The notes under the pieces were generated by a model. That model made no database searches. It saw nothing but the letters and a program-made list of their open reading frames with translations, and was not told where the DNA came from. A stretch of 64,000 nucleotides of DNA from Paenibacillus oleatilyticus (GTDB taxonomy: Bacteria > Bacillota > Bacilli > Paenibacillales > NBRC-103111), in assembly GCF_018998565.1 (NCBI RefSeq), contig NZ_JAHNZO010000029.1, positions 41,889 through 105,888 of the forward strand. The letters run 5' to 3'. The stretch's first letter is position 1, and each line of letters begins with the position of its first letter. This document shows, one piece after another, positions 6,761 through 14,872 of this stretch. Both the position numbers and the translations under genes were made by a program.

Positions 6761-9391
6761 ATGAACCCAATGAAAGCAAGTGAAATTCGCGCAAAATGGT
6801 TGAAGTTTTTTGAAAGCAAAGGACATGCGATCGAGCCCAGCGCTCCGCTCGTGCCGCACAACGATCCGTCGCTGCTGTGGATCAACGCAGGCATGGCGCC
6901 GCTGAAGCCGTATTTCGACGGCCGCGTCGTCCCGGAAAATCCGCGGATCGCGAACTCGCAGAAGTGCATCCGCACGAACGATATTGAGAACGTCGGCAAA
7001 ACGCGCCGTCACCATACGTTCTTTGAAATGCTCGGCAACTTCTCTATCGGCGATTATTTCAAGGAGGAAGCGATCACCTGGGCTTGGGAGTTTCTGACGA
7101 GCCCCGAATGGATCGGCTTCGATCCGAACCGGTTGTCTGTCACGGTATATCCCGAGGATACCGAAGCGTTCGAGCTGTGGAATAAAAAGATCGGCTTGCC
7201 GGAGGAGCGCATCTACAAGCTGCAGGACAATTTCTGGGACATCGGCGAAGGTCCTTGCGGCCCGTGTACGGAAATTTTCTACGACCGCGGCGACAAGTAC
7301 GGCGATCTCAGCGATCCCGAGTGCTGGCCGGGCGGAGAGAACGAGCGCTTCCTTGAAGTATGGAATCTTGTCTTCTCGCAGTTTAACCATAACAAGGACG
7401 GCAGCTATACGCCGCTTCCGAACAAAAACATCGATACCGGCGCCGGCCTCGAGCGCTTCGCTTCCATTCTGCAGGATGTCGATTCGAACTTTGATACCGA
7501 TCTGTTCCAGCCGATCATTCAAAAGACGGCCCAGCTTGCCGGCGTGACTTACAAGCAAAACGAAGAGTTCGACGTGGCGCTGAAAGTGATCGCGGACCAC
7601 ATCCGTACCGTTGCCTTCTCCGTCGGCGACGGCGTGCTTCCGTCCAACGAAGGCCGCGGTTATGTCATTCGCCGTTTGCTCCGCCGCGCGGTGCGGTATG
7701 GCAAGGTGCTCGGTATGGACAAGCCGTTCCTGTACACGCTGACGCCAATTGTCGGCGACGTGATGGGCGTCTACTACCCGGAAGTGGTCGAAAAACGCGA
7801 ATTCATTGAGAAGATCATCCGCATCGAGGAGGAGCGCTTCCACGAGACGCTGTCCGACGGCCTGGCGATTTTGGCCGAAATGGTCGACAAAGCCCGCAAC
7901 GAAGGCAGCACGGTCATCAGCGGTCCGGATGCGTTCAAGCTGTATGACACGTACGGCTTCCCGTTCGATCTGACCGAGGATTTCGCCGCCGAGAAAGGCA
8001 TGACGGTCGACCGTGCAGGCTTCGATCAAGCGATGCAGGAGCAGCGCCACCGTGCCCGTGAGGCTCGCAAAGAGACCGACAGCATGAAGGTGCAGGGCGG
8101 TCCGCTGGCCGATTTCACGGTTAAAAGCGAGTTTGTTGGATATACTGATTTGGTAACTGCTGCTAAAGTGATCGCAGTGGTGCATGAGAACCAGTTCGTT
8201 GATCTGGTCGGAACGGGCGAGACGTGCCAGGTGATTTTGGACTATACTCCGTTCTATGCCGAAAGCGGCGGTCAGGTCAGCGACCACGGATATATTACTG
8301 CAGGCGATACGGTGCTCAAGGTTGAGGACGTGGGCAAGGCGCCGCACGGACAGCATGTGCATACCGTTGTCGTGGAGGCGGGCGTGCTGCGCAAGGGCGA
8401 CACCGTTCAAGCGACGGTAACGCAGGATGTGCGCGAAGATATCATCAAAAATCATACGGCTACCCACCTGCTGCACAAAGCGCTCAAGGAAGTGCTCGGC
8501 GAGCACGTGAACCAGGCCGGATCGCTTGTTGCGCCTGAGCGCCTGCGCTTCGACTTCTCGCACTTCGGCAGCATTTCGGCCGAAGAGCTGCAGGATATCG
8601 AGCAGCGGGTTAACGAGCAAATTTGGAAGAGCATCGAAGTCGAGATTTCGCTCAAACCGATTGCCGAAGCCAAGGCCATGGGCGCGATGGCGCTCTTCGG
8701 TGAAAAATACGGCGACATCGTCCGCGTCGTGCAGGTCGGCGGCTACAGCCTGGAGCTGTGCGGCGGCTGCCACGTGCGGAACACGAGCCAGATTGGCTTG
8801 TTCAAAATCGTCAGCGAGTCGGGGATCGGCTCCGGCGTACGGCGGATCGAAGCGACGACGGGCCGGAACGCCTATCAATATTTGGACGGGCAGTTGCAAC
8901 TGCTGCGCGATGCCGCAAGTTTGCTGAAATCGAACATCGGCGACGTGCCGAAACGGATCGATGGCTTGTTTGCACAGCTGAAGGAAGTATCGCGCGAGAA
9001 CGAATCGCTCAAAGCGAAGCTCAGCGGCATTGAAGCGGGTTCTTTGACCGATCAGGCGAAAACGGTAGACGGCGTAACGGTGCTTGCCGCTCAGGTGAGC
9101 GCAGGCGATATGGAGTCGCTCCGCAATATCGTCGATCAGATGAAGACGAAGCTTGGCTCGGCTGTGATCGTACTCGGAGCGGCTGCAGAGGACAAGGTCA
9201 ATCTGGTTGCGGCCGTTACGCCGGATCTGGTGTCGAAGGGCTACCACGCCGGCAAGCTGATCAAGGAAGTCGCTTCCCGCTGCGGCGGCAGCGGCGGAGG
9301 ACGTCCGGACATGGCGCAGGCCGGCGGCAAAGACGCATCCAAGCTGCAAGAAGCGCTGCAAAGCGTGGAACAGCTCGTCGCGGCAAAATAA
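6761..9391 (+). CDS. alaS: Alanyl-tRNA synthetase
   Basis: The class IIc synthetase that charges tRNA(Ala). The 876-residue protein is full length: class II motif 1 region RRHHTFFEMLGNFSIGDYFK near residue 84, the GPCTEIFYDRG and NIDTGAGLER blocks, the editing domain zinc ligands HTATH near 565 and CGGCH near 666, a coiled coil around 750, and the glycine-rich C-Ala domain with GGSGGGRPDMAQAGG. The start is ATG 6761 after GGGAGG; a second ATG at 6770 is equally plausible. It is controlled by the T-box leader just upstream and followed by ireB and ruvX, as in B. subtilis. A large opposite-strand open frame over the gene is a codon-bias artefact. Confidence 0.98.
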   Translation: MNPMKASEIRAKWLKFFESKGHAIEPSAPLVPHNDPSLLWINAGMAPLKPYFDGRVVPENPRIANSQKCIRTNDIENVGKTRRHHTFFEMLGNFSIGDYFKEEAITWAWEFLTSPEWIGFDPNRLSVTVYPEDTEAFELWNKKIGLPEERIYKLQDNFWDIGEGPCGPCTEIFYDRGDKYGDLSDPECWPGGENERFLEVWNLVFSQFNHNKDGSYTPLPNKNIDTGAGLERFASILQDVDSNFDTDLFQPIIQKTAQLAGVTYKQNEEFDVALKVIADHIRTVAFSVGDGVLPSNEGRGYVIRRLLRRAVRYGKVLGMDKPFLYTLTPIVGDVMGVYYPEVVEKREFIEKIIRIEEERFHETLSDGLAILAEMVDKARNEGSTVISGPDAFKLYDTYGFPFDLTEDFAAEKGMTVDRAGFDQAMQEQRHRAREARKETDSMKVQGGPLADFTVKSEFVGYTDLVTAAKVIAVVHENQFVDLVGTGETCQVILDYTPFYAESGGQVSDHGYITAGDTVLKVEDVGKAPHGQHVHTVVVEAGVLRKGDTVQATVTQDVREDIIKNHTATHLLHKALKEVLGEHVNQAGSLVAPERLRFDFSHFGSISAEELQDIEQRVNEQIWKSIEVEISLKPIAEAKAMGAMALFGEKYGDIVRVVQVGGYSLELCGGCHVRNTSQIGLFKIVSESGIGSGVRRIEATTGRNAYQYLDGQLQLLRDAASLLKSNIGDVPKRIDGLFAQLKEVSRENESLKAKLSGIEAGSLTDQAKTVDGVTVLAAQVSAGDMESLRNIVDQMKTKLGSAVIVLGAAAEDKVNLVAAVTPDLVSKGYHAGKLIKEVASRCGGSGGGRPDMAQAGGKDASKLQEALQSVEQLVAAK

Positions 9392-9468
9392 TAATTTTGC
9401 CGTAAACAGGAATTTTTAGGATCGTGGCGAATAAGTCAGTATTGATCAATGCAGGGGGGTGCCTCTAA

Positions 9469-9732
9469 ATGAGTTCGATGGATAAAACGATGAAGTTCAA
9501 TGTAAAAGCGGAAGAGATCGAGACCTCGCCCAAAGAAGTCATTCTAGCGGTGTACGATGCGCTGCAGGAGAAGGGGTACAATCCGATCAACCAAATCGTA
9601 GGCTACTTGCTCTCGGGCGACCCGGCTTACATTCCGCGTCACAACAATGCGCGCAGCATCATCCGCAAGCGGGAGCGGGACGAATTGATCGAGGAACTGG
9701 TTCGTTCCTACTTGCAGCACTATAAATCTTAA
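9469..9732 (+). CDS. ireB: IreB family regulatory phosphoprotein (UPF0297, YrzL)
   Basis: An 87-residue protein of the UPF0297 family; in Enterococcus faecalis IreB is phosphorylated by the PASTA kinase IreK and modulates cephalosporin resistance. The family-typical MDKTMKF and the helix-rich EVILAVYDALQEKGYNPINQ are followed by VGYLLSGDPAYIPRHNNAR and a conserved C-terminal ELVRSYL. The ATG at 9469 is preceded by GGGGGG. It sits between alaS and ruvX, the standard Firmicutes order. Phosphorylatable threonines near the N-terminus (TMKF, ETS) are present. Confidence 0.93.
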   Translation: MSSMDKTMKFNVKAEEIETSPKEVILAVYDALQEKGYNPINQIVGYLLSGDPAYIPRHNNARSIIRKRERDELIEELVRSYLQHYKS

Positions 9733-9785
9733 AAGTCCGGTGAATACAGCGGAGGGGGCGGAATCGTTCTGGAGAAGCGTTAGCG

Positions 9786-9856
9786 GTCGCCTTTGTCTCC
9801 GGATTCTAACCTCTCAAAGGTTATCTGATCTAAGAATCCGGAGACAACAGCGATCG
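9786..9856. repeat. Long imperfect hairpin in the ireB-ruvX gap
   Basis: A perfect 15-base inverted repeat (TTGTCTCCGGATTCT at 9793-9807, complement at 9833-9847) extends outward by CGGTCGC/GCGATCG after a 2-base mismatch and encloses a smaller AACCT/AGGTT hairpin. There is no T-tract, so it is not a normal terminator. It may be an RNA processing or stability element, or a small mobile repeat; I saw no second copy in the window. Confidence 0.7.
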
Positions 9857-9924
9857 GAAGAATGATTCGCTCACGCAGCGGCCTTTTATTCACTGGACTT
9901 TTAACCGCCAGACTGGAGAACCTC

Positions 9925-10347
9925 ATGCGCTTGATGGGACTGGATTACGGGGACAAGACGATCGGCGTCGCCGTCAGTGACGAGCTTGGTTGGACGGCGC
10001 AAGGGCTTGAAGTGATCCGTAGAACGACCGAGGAGCGCGATATGGCCCGCCTTCGGGAGATTATCGCGCAATACGGTGTCACGGAAATCGTCGTAGGCCT
10101 GCCGAAAAACATGAACAACACGATCGGTCCCCGTGGAGAAATTTGTATTGCATTTTCAGAGCAACTGCATGAAACCCTACAATTGCCGGTGCATTTGTGG
10201 GACGAAAGGCTGACAACCGCCTCCGCCCAGCGCACGCTGCTGGAGGCGGACGTTAGCCGCAAGAAACGAAAGCAGGTCATCGACAAGATGGCGGCTGCGC
10301 TCATTTTGCAAGGATATATGGATGCCCAATCCAACTCGAAGAGGTGA
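9925..10347 (+). CDS. ruvX: Holliday junction resolvase-like RuvX/YqgF
   Basis: A 140-residue RNase H-fold nuclease of the YqgF family, implicated in pre-16S rRNA 5' processing and named for similarity to Holliday junction resolvases. It begins MRLMGLDYGDKTIGVAVSD with the first catalytic Asp in LDYG, has EIVVGLPKNMNNTIGPR and a third motif WDERLTTASA with the second acidic residue, then an SRKKRKQVIDKMAA helix containing the last Asp. The ATG at 9925 follows GGAG by six bases; an ORF open from 9862 begins upstream without a site. It lies between ireB and two DUF1292 genes. Confidence 0.94.
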   Translation: MRLMGLDYGDKTIGVAVSDELGWTAQGLEVIRRTTEERDMARLREIIAQYGVTEIVVGLPKNMNNTIGPRGEICIAFSEQLHETLQLPVHLWDERLTTASAQRTLLEADVSRKKRKQVIDKMAAALILQGYMDAQSNSKR

Positions 10348-10353
10348 AGAACG

Positions 10354-10680
10354 GTGACAGATAAAGACCAAAATGCCAATCAGGAACAACTGCAGGAAGA
10401 GCCCGAAATTATTTACATTCCCGATGAAGAAGGTAATGAAGAAGAATTCGAAGTCATCATGAAATTCGATGTGGACGGCTCGGATAAAAAGTATATGATG
10501 GTTGTTCCTGTCGATGCCGACGAGGAATCCGACGAAGTGTACGCGTTCCGCTATGAAGAAGACGGCGACGATCTGCAGCTGTATACGATTGAGGACGAAG
10601 AAGAATGGAATATCGTGGAGGAAACGTTCAACACGCTGATGGACCAATACGACGACGAGGAAGAAGAATCGTCCAAGTAA
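10354..10680 (+). CDS. DUF1292 acidic protein (YrzB-like)
   Basis: A 108-residue, extremely acidic cytoplasmic protein of the DUF1292 family, found after ruvX in many Firmicutes; its function is unknown. The conserved core IYIPDEEGNEEEFEVIMKF and DDLQLYTIEDEEEW is visible, flanked by Asp/Glu runs (YDDEEEE). The GTG start at 10354 follows GAGGTGAA and lies six bases after the ruvX stop, so the two are translated from one mRNA. A second, diverged DUF1292 protein follows immediately. Confidence 0.85.
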   Translation: MTDKDQNANQEQLQEEPEIIYIPDEEGNEEEFEVIMKFDVDGSDKKYMMVVPVDADEESDEVYAFRYEEDGDDLQLYTIEDEEEWNIVEETFNTLMDQYDDEEEESSK

Positions 10681-10737
10681 GACGGCGCCCGGTCTCCCGT
10701 CCGGGAGGCTGGCCGTTTGCATAAGGAGGCTGGAACG

Positions 10738-11046
10738 TTGAACCCGAATATGGAAGCGACGCCGACCCGTCAGTTGCGGGAAACGTTCGGAGATGATATT
10801 ATTTTGTATGACGAAGAGCAGGAATCCGTCGTCTATCGTATCGTCTCCGAATTGATCCTGGGCGATCAAGGGTACGCGATGCTTGAAAAAGCGAAGCCGG
10901 GCAAGGAAGACGAACCGGAAATTTACCGTGTGACACGGAAAGATGACGGGGAGCTTGAGCTTGAAACGATCGAAGACGACGATGAATGGGAAAACGTCTC
11001 CGAGCTTTTCGACGAGTTGACTTTTCCGGCTGACGAACAGTTGTAA
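10738..11046 (+). CDS. Second DUF1292 acidic protein
   Basis: A 102-residue paralogue of the preceding gene with the same plan: FGDDIILYDEEQESVVYRIV, a central GYAMLEKAKPGKEDEPEIYRV and the family end LELETIEDDDEWENVSELFDE. The start is TTG at 10738, eight bases after a perfect AAGGAGG. It lies 57 bases after the first copy, with a CCCGG/CCGGG hairpin in the gap, so this is an old tandem duplication. B. subtilis carries one copy here (yrzB). Function unknown. Confidence 0.85.
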   Translation: MNPNMEATPTRQLRETFGDDIILYDEEQESVVYRIVSELILGDQGYAMLEKAKPGKEDEPEIYRVTRKDDGELELETIEDDDEWENVSELFDELTFPADEQL

Positions 11047-11073
11047 TGTACAACTTTTTTCTTAAGGAAGCCT

Positions 11074-11098
11074 GAGCGGAGATGATCCGCTCTTTTTC
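11074..11098 (+). terminator. Terminator between DUF1292 and mltG
   Basis: Hairpin GAGCGGA-GATG-ATCCGCTC followed by TTTTTC. The short U-tract suggests partial readthrough into mltG. Confidence 0.6.
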
Positions 11099-11131
11099 GT
11101 TTGTTTGCGGAGATGTAAAAGGAGCGGCGCC

Positions 11132-12190
11132 GTGAAACGGGTATGGATTTGGGGAACAATAGGAATTGTTGCAATAGTGGCCGGAGCCGGGACAGGGTTC
11201 GGTTGGTATGTCACCCGCTCGCTTCAGCCGATGCCGGCTGCGGAGACGGAGCAGCGCATCTCGCTGCCGCCGGGTGCCGGGACAGGGCAGCTCGCGGGCG
11301 AGCTGGAGAGCAAGGGCGTTATTCGCAGCGCCCGCGTCTTTACGTGGTACTTGAAATACAAGCAGGAAGGCGGCCGCTTCCAAGCAGGCGAGTACGCCAT
11401 GAAGCCGGGGCTGTCGCCGGACGAGATCATCGAGCACTTGAATCGGGGTGACACGGTGAAGGAAGCCGGCATCCGCCTGACGGTGCCTGAGGGCTTTACC
11501 GTGCGTCAGATCGTGGAAAAGCTGCAGCAGCAGGAAGGCGTTGACCCGCAGCAGTTCATGAATCTTGTACAAGGCTACAAGGGGCCGGAAGGCTCCGCAG
11601 CGGCGCAAATTCCGGCCGACACGTCCTTGCGGTCCCGTCTCGAAGGATATTTGTTCCCGGAAACGTACGAATGGAAAAAGGGTACGAGTCCGCAAGAGAT
11701 GATCGAGACGATGACGCAGGAGCTCGACAAGAAGCTCGGGCAGCTGCCGCAGGATTGGAAGCAGACATTGGCCCGGCGCGGCTTGTCCGTGCACCAGATG
11801 TTGACGCTGGCTTCGCTCATCGAACGCGAGGTTGTTGTCGAGGACGAGCGCGCGCTGGTTAGCGGCGTGATTCATAACCGCTTAAAGCAAGGGATGCCGC
11901 TGCAGATCGATGCAACCGTGCAGTATTTGTTCGACAAGCCGAAGGAACGGCTGTTCGAGAAGGATTTGCAGATCCAAAGTCCTTATAATACGTATTTGAA
12001 TAAAGGGCTGCCGCCCGGACCGATTGCAAGTCCGAGCCTCGCCTCGATCAAAGCGGCGATTTATCCGGCAGATACCAAATATTTGTTTTATGTTACCAAA
12101 AAGGACGGAAGCAAAGCGCATTTGTTTGCGGAAACGTTCGAGCAGCATAAGAAGAATATTGCGGAGAGCGCCAAGAGCGCCAAGCCGTAG
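11132..12190 (+). CDS. mltG: Endolytic transglycosylase MltG (YceG/YrrL)
   Basis: MltG is a single-pass membrane enzyme that cuts nascent glycan strands inside the chain and sets their length. The 352-residue protein has an N-terminal anchor (about residues 5-25, VWIWGTIGIVAIVAGAGTGF), a LysM-like region and the YceG catalytic domain with LASLIEREVVVEDE, where the catalytic Glu lies near residue 231, then VIHNRLKQGMPLQIDATVQY and the SPYNTYLNKGLPPGPI signature. The GTG at 11132 is seven bases after AAAGGAG. It is followed by the U32 genes; the methyltransferase trmR that separates them in B. subtilis is missing. Confidence 0.93.
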   Translation: MKRVWIWGTIGIVAIVAGAGTGFGWYVTRSLQPMPAAETEQRISLPPGAGTGQLAGELESKGVIRSARVFTWYLKYKQEGGRFQAGEYAMKPGLSPDEIIEHLNRGDTVKEAGIRLTVPEGFTVRQIVEKLQQQEGVDPQQFMNLVQGYKGPEGSAAAQIPADTSLRSRLEGYLFPETYEWKKGTSPQEMIETMTQELDKKLGQLPQDWKQTLARRGLSVHQMLTLASLIEREVVVEDERALVSGVIHNRLKQGMPLQIDATVQYLFDKPKERLFEKDLQIQSPYNTYLNKGLPPGPIASPSLASIKAAIYPADTKYLFYVTKKDGSKAHLFAETFEQHKKNIAESAKSAKP

Positions 12191-12222
12191 GTTTACAATG
12201 TGAGGAGAAGGTGAGCAGGCAG

Positions 12223-13164
12223 ATGAAAAAACCGGAACTGTTGATTTCGGCCGGATCATCCGCAGAAGCGAAGCGGTATATCGAGGCAGGGGCGGACGCT
12301 GTCCTCGTAGGCGAGCACCGGTTCGGCTTGCGGCTGCCGGGGGAAGTAACGGCGGAAGAACTGGCCTCGCTCGTTTCATGGGCGCATGAACACGGAGCGA
12401 AAGTATACGCAGCCGTCAACAATATTATGGACAACGACTTGCTGCCCGAGCTGGAAAAATATGTAGGACAGCTGCAGCAAGCTGGCGTCGACGGCATCGT
12501 CTTCGGCGATCCGGCCGTGCTGATGGCGGTTCGCAGCTTCGCACCCGGCATGCGTTTGCATTGGAATGCGGAGATGACCTCCACCAACTATGCGACGGCC
12601 AGCTATTGGGCAAGCAAAGGGGCGGCCCGCATGGTGCTGGCCCGCGAGCTGAACTTGGAGGAGACGCTGGAAATTGCGCGTCAGCTTGACGGCTCGATGG
12701 AAGTGGAAGTGCAGGTGCACGGCATTACGAATATATATCATTCGAAGCGGAGCCTGCTGACCAATTACAAGGAGCACCAAGGGCGTCCGCAAGAGCTTGA
12801 AAAGCTGGAGCTTGATAAAGAGGAAGGGTTGTTCCTGATTGAGCAGGAGCGGCCGAACGAACGCTATCCGATCTACGAGGATGCGAACGGCACACATATT
12901 ATGAGCTCGGACGACATCTGTGTGCTGGACAGCTTGCACGAACTGATGGAAGGCGGCATCGACAGCTTTAAGCTGGAGGCGCTGCTGAAATCGCCGGAGT
13001 ACAATGAAGCGGTTGTGCGCGGTTACCGGCAGGCGATAGATGCGTATATGGCGAATCCGGAGGAATACGAGTTTCAAGAGGAATGGCTCGATCCCATCCG
13101 CGCGCTGCAGGATGAACGCCGCGAGCTGACGTACGGCTTCTTTTTCAAAGAGCAGGTTTATTAA
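12223..13164 (+). CDS. U32 peptidase-family tRNA hydroxylation protein TrhP1-like (YrrN)
   Basis: A U32-family protein of 313 residues. In B. subtilis the pair YrrN/YrrO (TrhP1/TrhP2) is needed for prephenate-dependent 5-hydroxylation of U34 in tRNA. It has the barrel start ELLISAGSSAEAKRYIEAGADAVLVG, LHWNAEMTSTNYATA and the family motif DSFKLEALLKSPEYNEAVVRGYRQA. Unlike the next gene it lacks the paired cysteine clusters, as expected for the short partner. ATG 12223 lies about eight bases after AAGGTGA; GTG 12211 is also in frame. It is 33 bases upstream of the longer U32 gene. Confidence 0.85.
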   Translation: MKKPELLISAGSSAEAKRYIEAGADAVLVGEHRFGLRLPGEVTAEELASLVSWAHEHGAKVYAAVNNIMDNDLLPELEKYVGQLQQAGVDGIVFGDPAVLMAVRSFAPGMRLHWNAEMTSTNYATASYWASKGAARMVLARELNLEETLEIARQLDGSMEVEVQVHGITNIYHSKRSLLTNYKEHQGRPQELEKLELDKEEGLFLIEQERPNERYPIYEDANGTHIMSSDDICVLDSLHELMEGGIDSFKLEALLKSPEYNEAVVRGYRQAIDAYMANPEEYEFQEEWLDPIRALQDERRELTYGFFFKEQVY

Positions 13165-13197
13165 TACGATTCGAAGCTATAAGCGAGGTGGAATAAA

Positions 13198-14487
13198 ATG
13201 ACATTGTTGAAGCAAGAGCTGCTCGGCAAGCGAGTGCGGTTCGAGAAGCCCGAGCTGCTCGCGCCGGCCGGAAGCTTGGAAAAGCTGAAATTCGCCGTTC
13301 ATTACGGGGCGGATGCGGTCTATATCGGCGGGCAGCAATACGGCCTCAGGTCGAACGCGGACAACTTCACCTTCGAGGAAATGCGCGAAGGAGTCGAGTT
13401 TGCGGAGAAGTACGGCGCCAAAGTATTCGTCGCTACGAATATTTATGCCCACAATGAAGATTTGTCGGGTTTGGAAGATTATCTTCGCGGCATTCAGGAT
13501 GCAGGCGTGCATGCGATCATCGTGGCGGACCCGATCATTATCGAGACGTGCAAGCGCGCGGCACCGAAGCTGGAAATTCACCTGAGCACCCAGCAGTCCA
13601 CCATGAACCGGCAAGCCGTGCAGTTCTGGAAAGAAGAAGGCATCGACCGGGTCGTGCTTGCCCGTGAGGCTACCATGGAAGAAATCGTCGAGATCAAGAC
13701 GCATGTCGATATGGAGATCGAAGTGTTCGTTCACGGGGCGATGTGCAGCTCCTATTCGGGACGGTGCGTACTGTCGAACCATTTCACGGACCGCGACTCG
13801 AACCGCGGCGGCTGTTCGCAATCCTGCCGCTGGAAATATGATCTGTTTACTACCGAGGAAGAGCTGAACGGACCGCAGATCGGCATCAAGGAAATTCCGC
13901 TGTTCCAAACGGGCGACAATCCGTTTTCGATGAGCTCGAAGGATCTGTGCATGATCGAGCACGTTCCGGAGCTGATTCGCGCCGGCGTCGACAGCTTCAA
14001 AATCGAAGGCCGCATGAAAAGCGTGCACTATGTCGCTACGGTCGTCAATGCGTACCGTCAGGCGATTGATGCGTATTTTGCCGATCCCGAACATTATGAA
14101 ATGAAGCCGGAATGGCTGTACGAGATTCAGAAGGCGGCTAACCGTCCACTCAATACCGGATTTTTCTACGACCGTCCGGGGCACGAGGACCACATCTTCG
14201 AGCCCGAGGACAAAGCGGCTCCGTACGATTTTGTCGGCGTTGTGATGGGGTATGACGAAGCGACGCAGACCGCGCTCATCCAGCAGCGGAACCATTTTAA
14301 GCCGGGGCAGGAAGTGGAGTTCTTCGGTCCGAAGGGCACGTTCTTCAAGCAGACGGTGGGCGAGCTGCACGATGAAGAGGGCAAAGCGCTCGACGCTGCG
14401 CGGCATCCGCTGCAGCTCATCCGGATGAAAGTGGAACAGCCGGTCCGTCCGTTTGATATGATGCGCAAAAAAATGAGAAATTCGTAA
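13198..14487 (+). CDS. U32 peptidase-family tRNA hydroxylation protein TrhP2-like (YrrO)
   Basis: The 429-residue long partner of the U32 pair. The N-terminal barrel has ELLAPAGSLEKLKFAVHYGADAVYIGG; the U32 signature EVFVHGAMCSSYSGRC is followed by GGCSQSCRWKY and SSKDLCMIEH, whose cysteines probably hold an iron-sulfur cluster. DSFKIEGRMKSVHYVATVV and a C-terminal beta domain (FKPGQEVEFFGPKGTF) complete the family plan. Known B. subtilis YrrO (TrhP2) takes part in ho5U34 formation on tRNA. ATG follows GAGGTGGA. It is the last gene before a terminator at 14518. Confidence 0.9.
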   Translation: MTLLKQELLGKRVRFEKPELLAPAGSLEKLKFAVHYGADAVYIGGQQYGLRSNADNFTFEEMREGVEFAEKYGAKVFVATNIYAHNEDLSGLEDYLRGIQDAGVHAIIVADPIIIETCKRAAPKLEIHLSTQQSTMNRQAVQFWKEEGIDRVVLAREATMEEIVEIKTHVDMEIEVFVHGAMCSSYSGRCVLSNHFTDRDSNRGGCSQSCRWKYDLFTTEEELNGPQIGIKEIPLFQTGDNPFSMSSKDLCMIEHVPELIRAGVDSFKIEGRMKSVHYVATVVNAYRQAIDAYFADPEHYEMKPEWLYEIQKAANRPLNTGFFYDRPGHEDHIFEPEDKAAPYDFVGVVMGYDEATQTALIQQRNHFKPGQEVEFFGPKGTFFKQTVGELHDEEGKALDAARHPLQLIRMKVEQPVRPFDMMRKKMRNS

Positions 14488-14517
14488 ATGGCCGCGGCAT
14501 AACCGCCGCTTGACGAC

Positions 14518-14547
14518 GCTCCGTCCCTTAGGGACGGGGCTTTTTTG
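14518..14547 (+). terminator. Terminator after the U32 genes
   Basis: An 11-base stem GCTCCGTCCCT with AGGGACGGGGC (one G-T pair), single-base loop region, followed by six Ts. Confidence 0.9.
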
Positions 14548-14872
14548 CGTTTGCAGCCGGATAATCCCAGTGCGAAAAGTCGGTCAAATGGCCTAAGTAT
14601 GCGCCTTCGGTCACATAGTCGCGATTTTTGTTAAAATATCTATAACATTTTACCTACTTGGTCCCGATATAGATAAAGATACTCTTTTTTTATCAATTAA
14701 AAATTTATATATTTCGTAAGGTGATTATGAATTGAGGCGGTGGAACTAATATTTTTTTTCAATCGAACCTGATGAAGTAAAGGGATTTTGACATTTCATG
14801 TCGAATACCAAGATTAACCGGTTAAATGCTTGCATACTTATCAAACTAATACATATCTAGGTGGTGTTTCCT
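14548..14872. other. AT-rich intergenic region before the chemotaxis receptor
   Basis: About 325 bases without a gene. It is markedly AT-rich around 14690-14760. A consensus -35 TTGACA (14788-14793) is followed after 17 bases only by a poor -10 (AGATTA), so a SigA promoter is possible. I looked for the SigD motif common to motility genes and found no convincing match. The AGGTGGTG ribosome site ends at 14866. Confidence 0.4.

Noticed and set aside
6737..9361. 874-codon open frame on the minus strand over alaS
   Set aside because: It is the mirror of alaS codon bias: low-complexity, Arg/His/Leu-rich, no domain, and no ribosome site.
14690..14860. SigD-type motility promoter for the chemoreceptor
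   Set aside because: No TAAA-N15-GCCGATAT match was found; only an isolated TTGACA remains.
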